NCBI GenBank assembly: GCA_026390495.1 | Contig: JAPLFV010000159.1 | Coordinates: 1-32,724 of the forward strand | Origin: Pseudomonadota bacterium | GTDB taxonomy: Bacteria > Bdellovibrionota_B > Oligoflexia > Oligoflexales > RGVZ01 | Direction of reading: 5' to 3' | Length of the DNA: 32,724 nucleotides | Shown here: positions 1 through 9,802 of the stretch, one piece after another | How positions within the stretch are numbered: position 1 is the first letter of the stretch | How the letters are laid out: each line of letters opens with the position of its first letter | Position numbers and translations under genes: made by a program | The notes under the pieces: model-generated | Told to the model about the DNA's origin: nothing | What the model saw: the letters and a program-made list of their open reading frames with translations, nothing else | Database searches by the model: none

Positions 1-1221
1 CTTCAAGATCTCAGACTTGACAAAAAATTACCTTTCTTCAGCGATAAACAACGCAATGAGTACCCAGAAAAATTCAAACAAGTGTTTTTCAAGAATCGTA
101 AAGACATTCGAATGTTTGGTGCGGGAGGCGCTTTTGAAAAGCTCATTGAAAATGAGAATTTGCCAGACAAATCCGAATCGATGATCAGAAATAAACCATT
201 GTCAGACAGCCAACTCAATGAGCTAAAATCTGGGACCCAAGGAATTCGTTTTTTTATGGCGTTCGCAGTCATGAAAGACAATACTCGATATGATTTTAGC
301 TATTCGGAACCATCTAACGTTGGATATGCTTTAAAAACCTACTACCATATTCGAGATATAGACATTCAAGTCGCGCTTTGGGATTCCAAGGACAACAAAA
401 CCGTATGGTCAGCGCTTAAAAAGGTCAGTCCCTCAAACAGCCGTTCCTTGAAGGTGCGCCGAATATCGGTACCTGAGGGCGTAGATATGAGTTCTGTGAC
501 TTTTGACGCAGATGACAACCCACATGAAGAGTCAAATTTAACATCTGAGTTGTCGCGGCGACCAGAAAGGTTTCCATCCATGCCCGACAAAGAACCAGCC
601 TTTTCGGAATCATTTGATGATTTTGCACTTGCACTGCCACTTCATCCATCAGAGGAAAAACTGATAGAATACGAGTCTTTCACTTACCACAGGCCAGAGT
701 TATCGTTCCTACTTTCGAAAATTGGCGATCACTCGGTTGGTGGTGGAGAATTTGGATTTTCTTCTCGAAAATATAATAAATATAGACTCGGTTTTGCAGT
801 GGGGATTTCTGGAAATACGCCTAAAGTAGCCTTTGAAAATAAATATTACAATCTATCTGAAGTGCATGGAGGGCTTACGACAGACTTTGAGTTTCGACTA
901 GCAGGCACAACGAATTTACAAATAGGGGCACTGCTAGGATGGGCTTGGCTCAATGCCACAGAACACCAGGACGACGCTGATAAGAAACTTAAAACAAATA
1001 CGACTAAAGACAAAAGTGAAGAGTCCTTAAGTAAACTAGATGCCACTTGGGCCATTTGGCCACGTATTCGCATTATATTCAATGCAGCAAACACCGCACA
1101 ATTTTATCTAGGCGGTACCTATCGCAAATACTATGGTATAGAGGAAAATGTTTTTAAGGAAAATACTCCGGCCAATTGGTCTGCGGATGCGGGCTTTATG
1201 GCCACATTTCGAGGATTTTAG
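1..1221 (+). CDS. Hypothetical protein, 5' truncated by window edge; C-terminal part looks like an outer-membrane beta-barrel ending in Phe
   Basis: Frame 1 is open from base 1 (LQDLRLDKKLPFFSD...) into the listed ORF 82-1221; C-terminus alternates hydrophobic/aromatic residues and ends ...ADAGFMATFRGF. Confidence 0.6.
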   Translation, partial: LQDLRLDKKLPFFSDKQRNEYPEKFKQVFFKNRKDIRMFGAGGAFEKLIENENLPDKSESMIRNKPLSDSQLNELKSGTQGIRFFMAFAVMKDNTRYDFSYSEPSNVGYALKTYYHIRDIDIQVALWDSKDNKTVWSALKKVSPSNSRSLKVRRISVPEGVDMSSVTFDADDNPHEESNLTSELSRRPERFPSMPDKEPAFSESFDDFALALPLHPSEEKLIEYESFTYHRPELSFLLSKIGDHSVGGGEFGFSSRKYNKYRLGFAVGISGNTPKVAFENKYYNLSEVHGGLTTDFEFRLAGTTNLQIGALLGWAWLNATEHQDDADKKLKTNTTKDKSEESLSKLDATWAIWPRIRIIFNAANTAQFYLGGTYRKYYGIEENVFKENTPANWSADAGFMATFRGF

Positions 1222-1326
1222 GCTCCTCCATCCTTCTCCGTTTATTTGAATCTAAATATAAACTATAATTTCTTTAAAGCACCGCATTTTAGCACCAATC
1301 ACCAATCATGGGGGCTTAGTCGCCAA

Positions 1327-3243
1327 ATGATAAGAAAATTTGTCATATTTGTGATGTTTGTATGCACGTCGTGCAATCACGCGGAAAAATCTACGCGCAA
1401 TCTAAGACCAGCGCCAACCGTTGCGACCACTGCACCAAAAATGGAAGCATCTAATCGAGAGATTGTTAATGAGCAGCGGCGAACTGCCAATCCTAATTTT
1501 GCACTTTCTGATAACACCCAACTGGGCGCTTTAGTAGATATATTGGTTTTGCAAAAAAAAATTCAGATAAAAGATTACGATGGCAGGTCATTTAATGTTG
1601 CCGATTACCGACTCAATCCTAGTCAGTACTTTATGCTCATTTCAGAAGGCCCCTCGTCTGCGTCATATTTTGTTCTGAATACGACGATTCGACCCCTTTC
1701 AAACTCACCAAGTAAATTCGAGATATCCCATAAATTTTTTAAGCTCAAAGGCGACATGGAGAACTTTGAAGGCGCGCATTTAACGGCTCCGATCTTTACA
1801 AAGAATGTTCAACTGACAACCAACGAAAGAGAGATGCTCAAAAATATACCGGCAATCGCTGATTTGATTCAAGATATAGAGACGCACCAGCATTTCGCTG
1901 AAAATGCTGGTCAATTTAAATCGATTTTTGATGGACTCTCTGACTTTTTAGTACCGAGTGCCTATGCTGGTACGAAACGAGGATATTTGGTATCTGGCAT
2001 CGTGTTTTCGTCGATATCCGTCATTGCGTTCTATCAATCAAAAACTTCCTTGGGCTCGGTTACTTTACTGGCGGGAATATCGCTGTTGTTTCTTGATTGG
2101 TTGAACAGACCCAATGATATTTTGGACAATCCGGTCGCTTTGCCCGAAAAACATTCGCCTGCAATTGATCATGATGATCAGATATCCAAAAACTGCAGTT
2201 CCTACTCCCAAGAAGTGAGTCCCGCTCAGCTCGCAGCGTACGCTCCACATATGGCGAGTTTAGAGCACCGGTTTTATCATCTCATATGGCACGGGCTTCG
2301 CAATTCATGGCATGATTTGACCGCCGAAGAGGTTGCCGTCATCAATGCAATTGATCCCCGATATGCTGTGCACCGCCCGATTTCAGCACCAGGTGTCACG
2401 CGTCAGGCCGATCCATTGAAAGACCCATTGCGAAATGGTGCTGGAGAGGATTTTTTACGGATGCACCGCGATATGGTTCTGATGGTCAGACAGGCCTTAG
2501 TCGCCAAAGGTCTTCCCTGTATCGCTTCTTGGAGAACGACGCCGGCACTTACAGATCCTTTGTACAGTAGTTTCTTGGCGTATAAAAGTGGCACAAAGAC
2601 AAAACTTGCCTTTGAGATTATGAAAATGCTTCAGCGACGCTATTTTCACAATCAAAAGTGGTTGGCGAGCGAGCCTTTGTCGAGTGTTGCCCATACCTTG
2701 GAGTTCACGCTACACGGTTTGTTTCACCTCAGATTTGCAGATGAAACCGATAAATTTAAGAGTAGACCTTTATTTACAATCGCAAATTTGGAAACATACC
2801 CAAAGAGTATGGCCGCGGTCGAAAACCAATATCTGGCAGACCCGTTTAGTTCTCACGTGAATCCTGTTTTTTGGAAACTTCACGGTTTTGTTGACGAGGT
2901 TGTTGGCCATTGGTTGGCTGCCCACGGCTATACATCAGTTGCTAGGGACTGTGCCGGTAAGCCAAAGTGTTATCAATGGCAAACTGGCGCAGAGACCTAT
3001 TCACTACCGCACATGGATATGATGCAGGTCTTGCCAAATTTTATAAAGTTTGTAAAAGCCAATCCCCAAAAGGCAAACACCTTGTCGACAATTTTGCAAA
3101 AAATTGAAGCTAACAAGCTTCGTATATTTGGGTCGTTTAGTACCTATCCAGACATTACTGACAAGACGCTCTACACCATGGACCGTCTGGGTGTTAATGC
3201 AAATTTTGCGGTACGTGTTGGTGACCTGATAATAATGCCATAA
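1327..3243 (+). CDS. Large lipoprotein with possible tyrosinase/hemocyanin-like (type-3 copper) domain
   Basis: ATG at 1327 gives MIRKFVIFVMFVCTSCNHAEKS, a signal peptide plus lipobox; motifs FLRMHRDMVLMVRQAL, LHGLFHLRF and NPVFWKLHGFVDEVVGHW resemble tyrosinase CuA/CuB elements. The listed ORF extends to 1246 via an alternative start. Confidence 0.5.
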   Translation: MIRKFVIFVMFVCTSCNHAEKSTRNLRPAPTVATTAPKMEASNREIVNEQRRTANPNFALSDNTQLGALVDILVLQKKIQIKDYDGRSFNVADYRLNPSQYFMLISEGPSSASYFVLNTTIRPLSNSPSKFEISHKFFKLKGDMENFEGAHLTAPIFTKNVQLTTNEREMLKNIPAIADLIQDIETHQHFAENAGQFKSIFDGLSDFLVPSAYAGTKRGYLVSGIVFSSISVIAFYQSKTSLGSVTLLAGISLLFLDWLNRPNDILDNPVALPEKHSPAIDHDDQISKNCSSYSQEVSPAQLAAYAPHMASLEHRFYHLIWHGLRNSWHDLTAEEVAVINAIDPRYAVHRPISAPGVTRQADPLKDPLRNGAGEDFLRMHRDMVLMVRQALVAKGLPCIASWRTTPALTDPLYSSFLAYKSGTKTKLAFEIMKMLQRRYFHNQKWLASEPLSSVAHTLEFTLHGLFHLRFADETDKFKSRPLFTIANLETYPKSMAAVENQYLADPFSSHVNPVFWKLHGFVDEVVGHWLAAHGYTSVARDCAGKPKCYQWQTGAETYSLPHMDMMQVLPNFIKFVKANPQKANTLSTILQKIEANKLRIFGSFSTYPDITDKTLYTMDRLGVNANFAVRVGDLIIMP

Positions 3244-3253
3244 TGCGTTGCAC

Positions 3254-3283
3254 TTATAAGACCTCGTTTTAAGCGTCTTATAA
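3254..3283. terminator. Hairpin between convergent genes (weak bidirectional terminator candidate)
   Basis: ttataagac (3254-3262) / gtcttataa (3275-3283) inverted repeat between the + gene ending 3243 and the - gene ending 3371; no clear T tract. Confidence 0.3.
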
Positions 3284-3370
3284 CTTGCTAAACGGAGATT
3301 TCTCAATAATTGGATTACGACAATTTGGATTTATTCACCTTTATACAAAGTCATTGGATGGAAAAAATCT

Positions 3371-4234
3371 TTAAAATGGATACTTCAGAGTGACTTTAAA
3401 CGAAGTTGTTGTGTTTTGGCTCCAAAAAGACTTAAGCAAAGCAACCTTTGTGGCCTCATCGGGACCTTCACCAGGGCTAATACTACGATCGCTGTATCGA
3501 TAGGCGGCGTCGATACCGCCGTAAGTACCAAACACCGGTGCAGATACTAAGAGATTGTAGGCTAGCAATGACGCTGTACTCGGTATAACGATACTTCCTG
3601 AATCATTTTTCATTTCATATTCAATGTCTGCGAGTTGAGAATAGCTAATACCTCCAGTGAGGCTGATATTAAAGGGCAATGCCCATTTTAGCGTCGCACT
3701 CAAACCTTGATCTGATTTAGGTGTATTTCTATCTGACAAAAAAGTTCCTGCGTAGGATTCTCTAGTAATGTAGTTGAGCCCTAATCCAAGGCCAAAATCT
3801 CCTATCGATTTATCCCAATTTATTTTTGCTGTTAAAGAAGACTTTAACCCCGAGCTAGCCTCCGCATCTACCGACGAACTGAGAACATCTAACTTTACAA
3901 TGCTACTTTCTCCATTGCGCGTCACAACTCCTTGGATATTTGTCGTTGTATTAATTTTCGTAGGCTTCTCCAGGGCTGCATTTCCGCCATTTTCATTGTC
4001 AATCATGCTTGCGGATGCATCTACTTTTACAGTGTCTCCCTCGTAGACTACTTTCAAAGTAGGACCTACAGCAGAGATATCATCTTTCATTTTTGAATTA
4101 ACAAAAGTGTGATCACTTCGATAATTTAAGTGTTTGATTATGTCCAAATGCTTCAGATTTGCTCGAAGTTGTTTGAACAGCATTTTGGTCATCTGCGGGC
4201 GCAAACAATGCACTCGTATTGACATCCGAATCAA
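3371..4234 (-). CDS. Outer-membrane beta-barrel-like C-terminal segment, likely the out-of-frame continuation of the upstream TPR ORF
   Basis: Alternating strand-like sequence ending ...TTTSFKVTLKYPF; overlaps ORF 4113-5390 in a different frame. Confidence 0.5.
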   Translation of the reverse strand: MIRMSIRVHCLRPQMTKMLFKQLRANLKHLDIIKHLNYRSDHTFVNSKMKDDISAVGPTLKVVYEGDTVKVDASASMIDNENGGNAALEKPTKINTTTNIQGVVTRNGESSIVKLDVLSSSVDAEASSGLKSSLTAKINWDKSIGDFGLGLGLNYITRESYAGTFLSDRNTPKSDQGLSATLKWALPFNISLTGGISYSQLADIEYEMKNDSGSIVIPSTASLLAYNLLVSAPVFGTYGGIDAAYRYSDRSISPGEGPDEATKVALLKSFWSQNTTTSFKVTLKYPF

Positions 4235-5390
4235 AGTGATCGTAGCCTGGGTTTATATTAAGAGTAAAGTAAGGTTGGCCTCCGAACGAGCGAGGCTTTG
4301 CGCTGTACTTCATTGATGATGGCAAAGAAGCCGTTGGAATTTTCTTATTTGTGACGACCTTCTGGTAGCCATTGTAATCAACGCTCTCAGCCAAAGATTC
4401 ATATGTTACGACTGCCGATGAGGAAAAAGCCCAACCTGTTTGCGGCGGAGCAGGTGGTGCTGCCGGAGGCGGTTTTGCCTCTGGTTGCTTTGCCTTTTCA
4501 GGAGTGCTCCCTGGTGCTGTCGGCGGAGTTGGATAAACAGGTTGCTTTGGTTGTATTGGTGGTGGAGGTTGGTAAGGAGTAAAACGCGGTTGTGCATGAT
4601 AAGCGTAGGCTTGATCTTGCGAAAATTGCCCATTCCGCTCTCGATCCATGAGAGCATCTACGTCATCAATAAGATGCCTACGCTCTGATTTCAAATTTGC
4701 TGGTAAACGTTTTGCAGACCTCAAAAGAAACGATGCTCTCTGATATTGCTTTAAATGCATATATGACAGGCCGCTATAAAATTTTGCGATATCTCGATTT
4801 GGATTTTCCTCAGCCACTCTCTGCCAGCCCAGTGCAGCATTTTTGTATTTTCGGGCTGCATAGTTTGCCAAAGTGTATTCCAATGCTGCATCAGCTGTGA
4901 TGTCTTCTAATGAGAGTTTTGAAAATATTTGGGCCGCTCTTGCATTTCTCCCCAACCGATAGTACGCCTGAGCCATGACAATATAACTTGATTTTCGATT
5001 TGGATTTCTTCGAATATCTGCTGCCGCATATTGTATTGCTTTTTCGTAGTTGCCGGCCTCAAACCAGAGACGAGCTTTGACGTATAAATTAACCTTTTGT
5101 TTGCTAACTTGTGTCGCACTTTGTGGAACTGGCTTCTTTTGAGTTCTGACTTGCGATGGCGGCCTAATGGATTTTGTATTTGCCTGAGCTAAAAAGTGTT
5201 CATTCTCAAATTTGGAGCCTGCAATGTCTTGGGTTGCATATACAGTTCGATCATCTAAAAAAATAAAAAATAATAATGTGACGATTTGCAGTCGAATCAA
5301 AGACAACAATGACGCACAAAAAGAGCTGCCTGCAACAACTAAGCTGGAGCAGCTTGAAGAATCATTAGGTTTTTCACTCCTGTGTACCAT
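4113..5390 (-). CDS. Secreted TPR-repeat protein with Pro-rich linker
   Basis: Hydrophobic N-terminus; TPR-like helices (ARLWFEAGNYEKAIQYAAADIRRNPNRKSSYIVMAQAYYRLGRNARAAQIF...); PPPPIQPKQPVYPTPPTAPG linker. Confidence 0.65.
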   Translation of the reverse strand: MVHRSEKPNDSSSCSSLVVAGSSFCASLLSLIRLQIVTLLFFIFLDDRTVYATQDIAGSKFENEHFLAQANTKSIRPPSQVRTQKKPVPQSATQVSKQKVNLYVKARLWFEAGNYEKAIQYAAADIRRNPNRKSSYIVMAQAYYRLGRNARAAQIFSKLSLEDITADAALEYTLANYAARKYKNAALGWQRVAEENPNRDIAKFYSGLSYMHLKQYQRASFLLRSAKRLPANLKSERRHLIDDVDALMDRERNGQFSQDQAYAYHAQPRFTPYQPPPPIQPKQPVYPTPPTAPGSTPEKAKQPEAKPPPAAPPAPPQTGWAFSSSAVVTYESLAESVDYNGYQKVVTNKKIPTASLPSSMKYSAKPRSFGGQPYFTLNINPGYDHFDSDVNTSALFAPADDQNAVQTTSSKSEAFGHNQTLKLSK

Positions 5391-5422
5391 AACGCCGTCC
5401 TAGCGCGAAAACATTCAAAACG

Positions 5423-6811
5423 TCATTTGCCGTTGCCCTTCACCTCTAAAGCCTCGGGACTGAATTTATCTTTATAACCTTCAAATTTTCCACCGGCTGC
5501 CAGTCCATCTTTAATGATCTGCAATTCTATTGAATAGTCTAATTTTGAGAACGATGATTCAGGAGTCAGACGCGGCACAACTAAGGTCAATTCATTTATG
5601 AATTCCTTATCTTGTAGACTTTGGCCTTCAAATCCAAGCCTTATCAAGGACCAGTTGTAATATTCATCCAATGCAGAATCAGACACCGGATCAAAACCCT
5701 TTCGCTTGCAGCGATTGATATCACCAAATGTTAGACTTAGATCCATGCAAGAAAGGGCGCCAAGAAAAGAAACATTATCGTTTGGTAGGGTCGACTTCAT
5801 TGAACGTAATGTTTCCAATTGAATTTGCAACCTGCGACTCACCAAGGCGATCGTTTCAGAGGGACTCGTCCCTGTCGCCTCAGCGCTTTGCCCACCATTT
5901 AAGCCTCCACTTCCCCCACTGCTTGATATGGCTCGGATGGCAACAGTCGCAGACATTAGGCACCCTTCATACCAATTTCTGGGATTAATCCAGCCTTTAT
6001 TTGTACGTCTCATAATCCAATAAGGATCCCACATTAAGGTTTTGACCCATTGCGTTTTTGGAACGAGTTTTCCGGTTGTTAGCGAACCTATTTGAGGCAA
6101 CAATTCTGTCCATCGCTTCTTCCAAGCCTCTACGGAACAATCTAACGGAGCTGCGGGCGCCGCCGAACCTCGTAAAATTTTCTGACTGACTCCTTCTATT
6201 GATCCGTTGGTATGAAACGCATACATTCTTAGATAAGGAAGCCAAGAAGCTAGCATCTCCTTGTTTTTTTGAACCCGAGATGTGACAGCAACCAGTTTAA
6301 ATCCCATTTCATTTAAAAACGGCGCCATATCATTTTGCAAAGCTAAATTCGCTATGTCTCCGACAGGAATGGGCTGTTCCTGTTGATTCTTAACCCACAA
6401 ATAGGCGCCTGCTGCCAATGACAATAACAGAACTGAAACACCTAAAATGAGTTTCGGTTTACCTTGGCTATTTTTATGTTTGGATTTACTGGAGGAGCTA
6501 GACCCATGATTTCCAGATTTTCTTGCTCTCGAACTTTTTACGGACTGTTCATTATGGGTTAATTTTTTTGCGTGACCTGTCATTTCCCTCCAAGCGGCCG
6601 GCATCTCCTCTGTGACAATGGCCGCCAATTCTGGATAGTGCCTTTGCACCATGTCTTCTCTATCCAATAACACCCACGCACCACAATGGCCTGCAACTTC
6701 ATCTTGAAGACCAAAATCCATCCGGCGCAATCCTTCTCGAAACTCACTTCGAGTCATTGGACCGATGAATCTTAAATTTTCACGTCTGACCAAATACTTC
6801 TTTGACATCAC
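5423..6811 (-). CDS. Single-pass membrane protein with GYF_2-like N-terminal domain
   Basis: N-terminus KKYLVRRENLRFIGPMTRSEFREGLRRMDFGLQDEV...WVLL has GYF_2-like layout; Ser/Lys-rich linker; TM segment LILGVSVLLLSLAAGAYLWV. ATG overlaps the PP2C stop by 4 nt. Confidence 0.5.
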   Translation of the reverse strand: MMSKKYLVRRENLRFIGPMTRSEFREGLRRMDFGLQDEVAGHCGAWVLLDREDMVQRHYPELAAIVTEEMPAAWREMTGHAKKLTHNEQSVKSSRARKSGNHGSSSSSKSKHKNSQGKPKLILGVSVLLLSLAAGAYLWVKNQQEQPIPVGDIANLALQNDMAPFLNEMGFKLVAVTSRVQKNKEMLASWLPYLRMYAFHTNGSIEGVSQKILRGSAAPAAPLDCSVEAWKKRWTELLPQIGSLTTGKLVPKTQWVKTLMWDPYWIMRRTNKGWINPRNWYEGCLMSATVAIRAISSSGGSGGLNGGQSAEATGTSPSETIALVSRRLQIQLETLRSMKSTLPNDNVSFLGALSCMDLSLTFGDINRCKRKGFDPVSDSALDEYYNWSLIRLGFEGQSLQDKEFINELTLVVPRLTPESSFSKLDYSIELQIIKDGLAAGGKFEGYKDKFSPEALEVKGNGK

Positions 6812-7569
6812 TTGCCCCTAACTTCACTTATAAGCACGGTAATGTTATCACGCCCACCACCTGCATTTGCTGCTTCTATCAATCGTTTTGGAAGATCATC
6901 TATCCTGTTGCGGTATTTTTTCATGATATCTGCAATACCGATATCACTGACCATGCCACTCAGACCATCCGAACAGGTCAAAAATACTTGCCCAGGAACC
7001 AAATCAACTTCGTAGACATCAACTTCAACTGCGGGGCCAAGTCCGACGGCACGTATCAATGCTTCAGGCTTTGCTGAGGGAGAATACTGGCCTGGCTTTA
7101 GCCAGCCGCGCTCCGCAAAACATTGAACGTTGTGATCCAAGGTGAGTTGATAAAATTGCTCATCCTGAAACAGATAAGTCCGACTGTCACCTATATGGGC
7201 CAAATGCAGTTTATTGCCAACAAAGAGCAAACAGTTCAGGGTGGTGCCCATGCCAGCAATCTCTGGTTCAAGCTGCCCTCTCGCCAATATATCCTGATTA
7301 ATTCGATCGATCGTGCTTGCAAGAAATGAATTTATCTCACCGTACCTCACGAGATCTGTATCTAGAAATAATTTTTTTAATGAATTCACCGCAATGGAAG
7401 ACGCAACCTCGCCACCACGTCGACCACCGATTCCATCCGCGACAAGACCAAGCCCGTGAGGCTCATCATAAAAAATACTGTCTTGATTGGACTTTCTCTT
7501 CAGGCCAATATCTGTTGCTCCAGCCATTCGAATTCGCACACGACCTCCCACTTTTTGTATGGATATCAT
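6808..7569 (-). CDS. PP2C-family (PPM) serine/threonine protein phosphatase
   Basis: MAGATDIGLKRKSNQDSIF, GLVADGIGGRRGGEVAS, HIGDSRTYLF, LTCSDGLSGMV, GGGRDNITVLI are canonical PPM motifs; start taken as MISIQK (listed ORF extends to 7596). Confidence 0.95.
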   Translation of the reverse strand: MISIQKVGGRVRIRMAGATDIGLKRKSNQDSIFYDEPHGLGLVADGIGGRRGGEVASSIAVNSLKKLFLDTDLVRYGEINSFLASTIDRINQDILARGQLEPEIAGMGTTLNCLLFVGNKLHLAHIGDSRTYLFQDEQFYQLTLDHNVQCFAERGWLKPGQYSPSAKPEALIRAVGLGPAVEVDVYEVDLVPGQVFLTCSDGLSGMVSDIGIADIMKKYRNRIDDLPKRLIEAANAGGGRDNITVLISEVRGK

Positions 7570-7716
7570 GACGGATCTATCGGATAAAATTACCAAAACT
7601 TAATTTTTCAGCAGTCTTAAACAGATCCATTTAGATTGTATTTGGGATCGCCATTAGGCCTGAAGACGTGTATAGAAACAGGTTGCTAAACAAAGAAATT
7701 TGGGAGACCGACAAAG

Positions 7717-8883
7717 ATGATTGAAAAATGGAGTGATTTTGGGACGTCGATTTTCTCTTTGATGACTGCTGCGGCAAATCGCTCAGGAGCCATTAACTTA
7801 GCACAAGGCTTCCCAAATTTTGATGGACCTCAGATCATCAAAGATGCTGCCATCAGAGCGATTAACGGCTCTTGGAATCAGTACGCCCCATCCATAGGCC
7901 TTGAAGAATTGCGCCAACTGATTCAAAAAAGATATCAAATCACTGGCAATTTGCATTTCGACCACAATAAAGAAATCACAGTGTTCAGCGGAGCGACAGA
8001 AGCACTATTTTGTACCTTTTTGGCTCTGTTCAAAGAACACGATGAGATCATAACATTTTCTCCATATTTCGACTGTTACCCAGCTGGCGCGTATGCCGCG
8101 CGAGCAAAATTGATCGATGTGCCTCTCGATCCAAAAACTTGGACGTTCTCAGAGTCAATTTTAGTTTCCAAAATAAATCCACAAACAAAAGCAATTCTTG
8201 TCAACACACCACATAATCCAACAGGCCGAGTGTTTGACCGAAGTGAAATGGAAATGATCGCTAAGATTGCACAAAAATATGACTTATTGGTCATTACAGA
8301 TGAAGTTTACGAGGAACTCATCTACGACGGATTAGACTTTGTAAGAATGGCGACTTTGCCAGGAATGAAAGATCGAACTATCACTATTTCCTCCACAGCA
8401 AAAACCTTTAGCTTAACTGGATGGAAGATTGGCTATATCTGTGCACCGGTGAGATTTACAAATGAGATTCGAGCAGTGCACCAGTTTACTGTTTTTTGTA
8501 GTTCAACTCCTCTTCAAGCAGGAATCTGTGAAGCTCTCAAGATGGGCACTGAGTACTATGAAACCTTCAGACATGAATACACGCAAAGACGAGATCTGCT
8601 CCACAACTCCCTCACGGATTTAGGTTTTAAGATAAAAAAATCCGAGGGAACTTATTTTTTAGTGGCTGATTACAGTCATGTTTCTGACCTCCCAGACTTG
8701 GAATTTGCACTTTGGCTGACTGAAACTTGGAAAGTTGCGGTTATCCCAACCAGTGTTTTTTATAACGATCAAATTGCAGCACAAAAGAATTTAAAACAGG
8801 TTAGGTTTGCATTTTGCAAGGACTTTAAAACTCTTGAAGCAGGAATTGAAAATTTGAGAAAACTCTGCACACATGCAAAATAA
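7717..8883 (+). CDS. Class I/II pyridoxal-phosphate aminotransferase (methionine/kynurenine aminotransferase-like)
   Basis: INLAQGFPNFDGP, NTPHNPTGRVF, ITDEVYEELIYDG, SSTAKTFSLTGWKIGY (PLP-Lys motif). Confidence 0.94.
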   Translation: MIEKWSDFGTSIFSLMTAAANRSGAINLAQGFPNFDGPQIIKDAAIRAINGSWNQYAPSIGLEELRQLIQKRYQITGNLHFDHNKEITVFSGATEALFCTFLALFKEHDEIITFSPYFDCYPAGAYAARAKLIDVPLDPKTWTFSESILVSKINPQTKAILVNTPHNPTGRVFDRSEMEMIAKIAQKYDLLVITDEVYEELIYDGLDFVRMATLPGMKDRTITISSTAKTFSLTGWKIGYICAPVRFTNEIRAVHQFTVFCSSTPLQAGICEALKMGTEYYETFRHEYTQRRDLLHNSLTDLGFKIKKSEGTYFLVADYSHVSDLPDLEFALWLTETWKVAVIPTSVFYNDQIAAQKNLKQVRFAFCKDFKTLEAGIENLRKLCTHAK

Positions 8884-8965
8884 CGAAACCGCCATTCGCT
8901 TCCGAGATGAAAAGTGATTCAATATCAGAAAAAAAATTCTCAGTTTCATTAAAAAAAATGCCGCT

Positions 8966-9472
8966 ATGATTCATTTCTTTTACATGTTTTTGATTGGCCT
9001 ATTAATTTCTTCCGATCTTCAAGCTGAAGTCTGTACCTACGTGGGACCAATAGCGTCTTATGGGTTGAGGGGGGCCGATTCACCGTCTAAGGGTCTTTTG
9101 GGCATTGAATTGACTGGAATGTCTTGCGATCAAGGAATTATAGGCTTGGTTTTGAAGTCGCAATTTGACGATAAATCTAGGATGGATACATTTGGAGCGC
9201 AACTCCATCTAGGACTTGTTGGAATTGAGCTCGGTGCAAACCACTATGGTTGGGATCAAGAGTATTCAGGTCATTTCCAACTTTTTTTCGGAATTCCTGA
9301 TTCGGACAACAGACCTAAAGGAATGGAGAAGCAAGACTCAGGGATTGAGAATTGGTATATTTATCTGGGTCCAGCAAGTCGATTCCAAAGTAATAAACTG
9401 GTCAACTATTTTGTCGTGGGATTTAAAGTTCCATTATCTGGAAAACTGTATACTGGCCGGTGGGGTTGTTAG
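8966..9472 (+). CDS. Small secreted hypothetical protein
   Basis: N-terminal signal peptide MIHFFYMFLIGLLISSDLQAEV; no family recognised. Confidence 0.5.
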   Translation: MIHFFYMFLIGLLISSDLQAEVCTYVGPIASYGLRGADSPSKGLLGIELTGMSCDQGIIGLVLKSQFDDKSRMDTFGAQLHLGLVGIELGANHYGWDQEYSGHFQLFFGIPDSDNRPKGMEKQDSGIENWYIYLGPASRFQSNKLVNYFVVGFKVPLSGKLYTGRWGC

Positions 9473-9571
9473 AATTGCCATTTGTGCAATATCTAATTTT
9501 TTTTAAAAAGATTCCGACCAATACAAAAATAGTCTGTACTAACTGAAAACGCTCGAAAAGATCTGAAAAAA

Positions 9572-9802
9572 TTGCCGATACATATTTTCAGGAAATTTGA
9601 ATTTTGGGTTAAGCAGGTCACCCTAGATGGTATTCATAAGGTGCGGAGGATACCTGGACTCCATGATGAGCCCCTTAAGGGCGAACGCCAAGGCCAAAGG
9701 TCCATTCGACTTTCAAGGTCGTATCGAGCGATTTATCGCGTTGTCGCAGAGGAAAAACTTGAGCTGGTTCAAGTTGAGGAGATTAATAAACATGAGTATT
9801 AA
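9572..9802 (+). CDS. RelE/HigB-family mRNA interferase toxin, possibly N-terminally truncated
   Basis: FRKFEFWVKQVTLDGIHKVRRIPGLHDEPLKGERQGQRSIRLSRSYRAIYRV...VEEINKHEY; downstream overlapping XRE antitoxin. Only a TTG start is available; frame is open back to 9533 without a standard start. Confidence 0.75.
   Translation: MPIHIFRKFEFWVKQVTLDGIHKVRRIPGLHDEPLKGERQGQRSIRLSRSYRAIYRVVAEEKLELVQVEEINKHEY

Noticed and set aside
4406-4688. ORFs 4406-4657 (-) and 4440-4688 (+), Gln/Arg- or Arg/Cys/Trp-rich
   Set aside because: Out-of-frame shadows of the Pro-rich linker of the TPR protein; composition is an artefact of the coding repeat.
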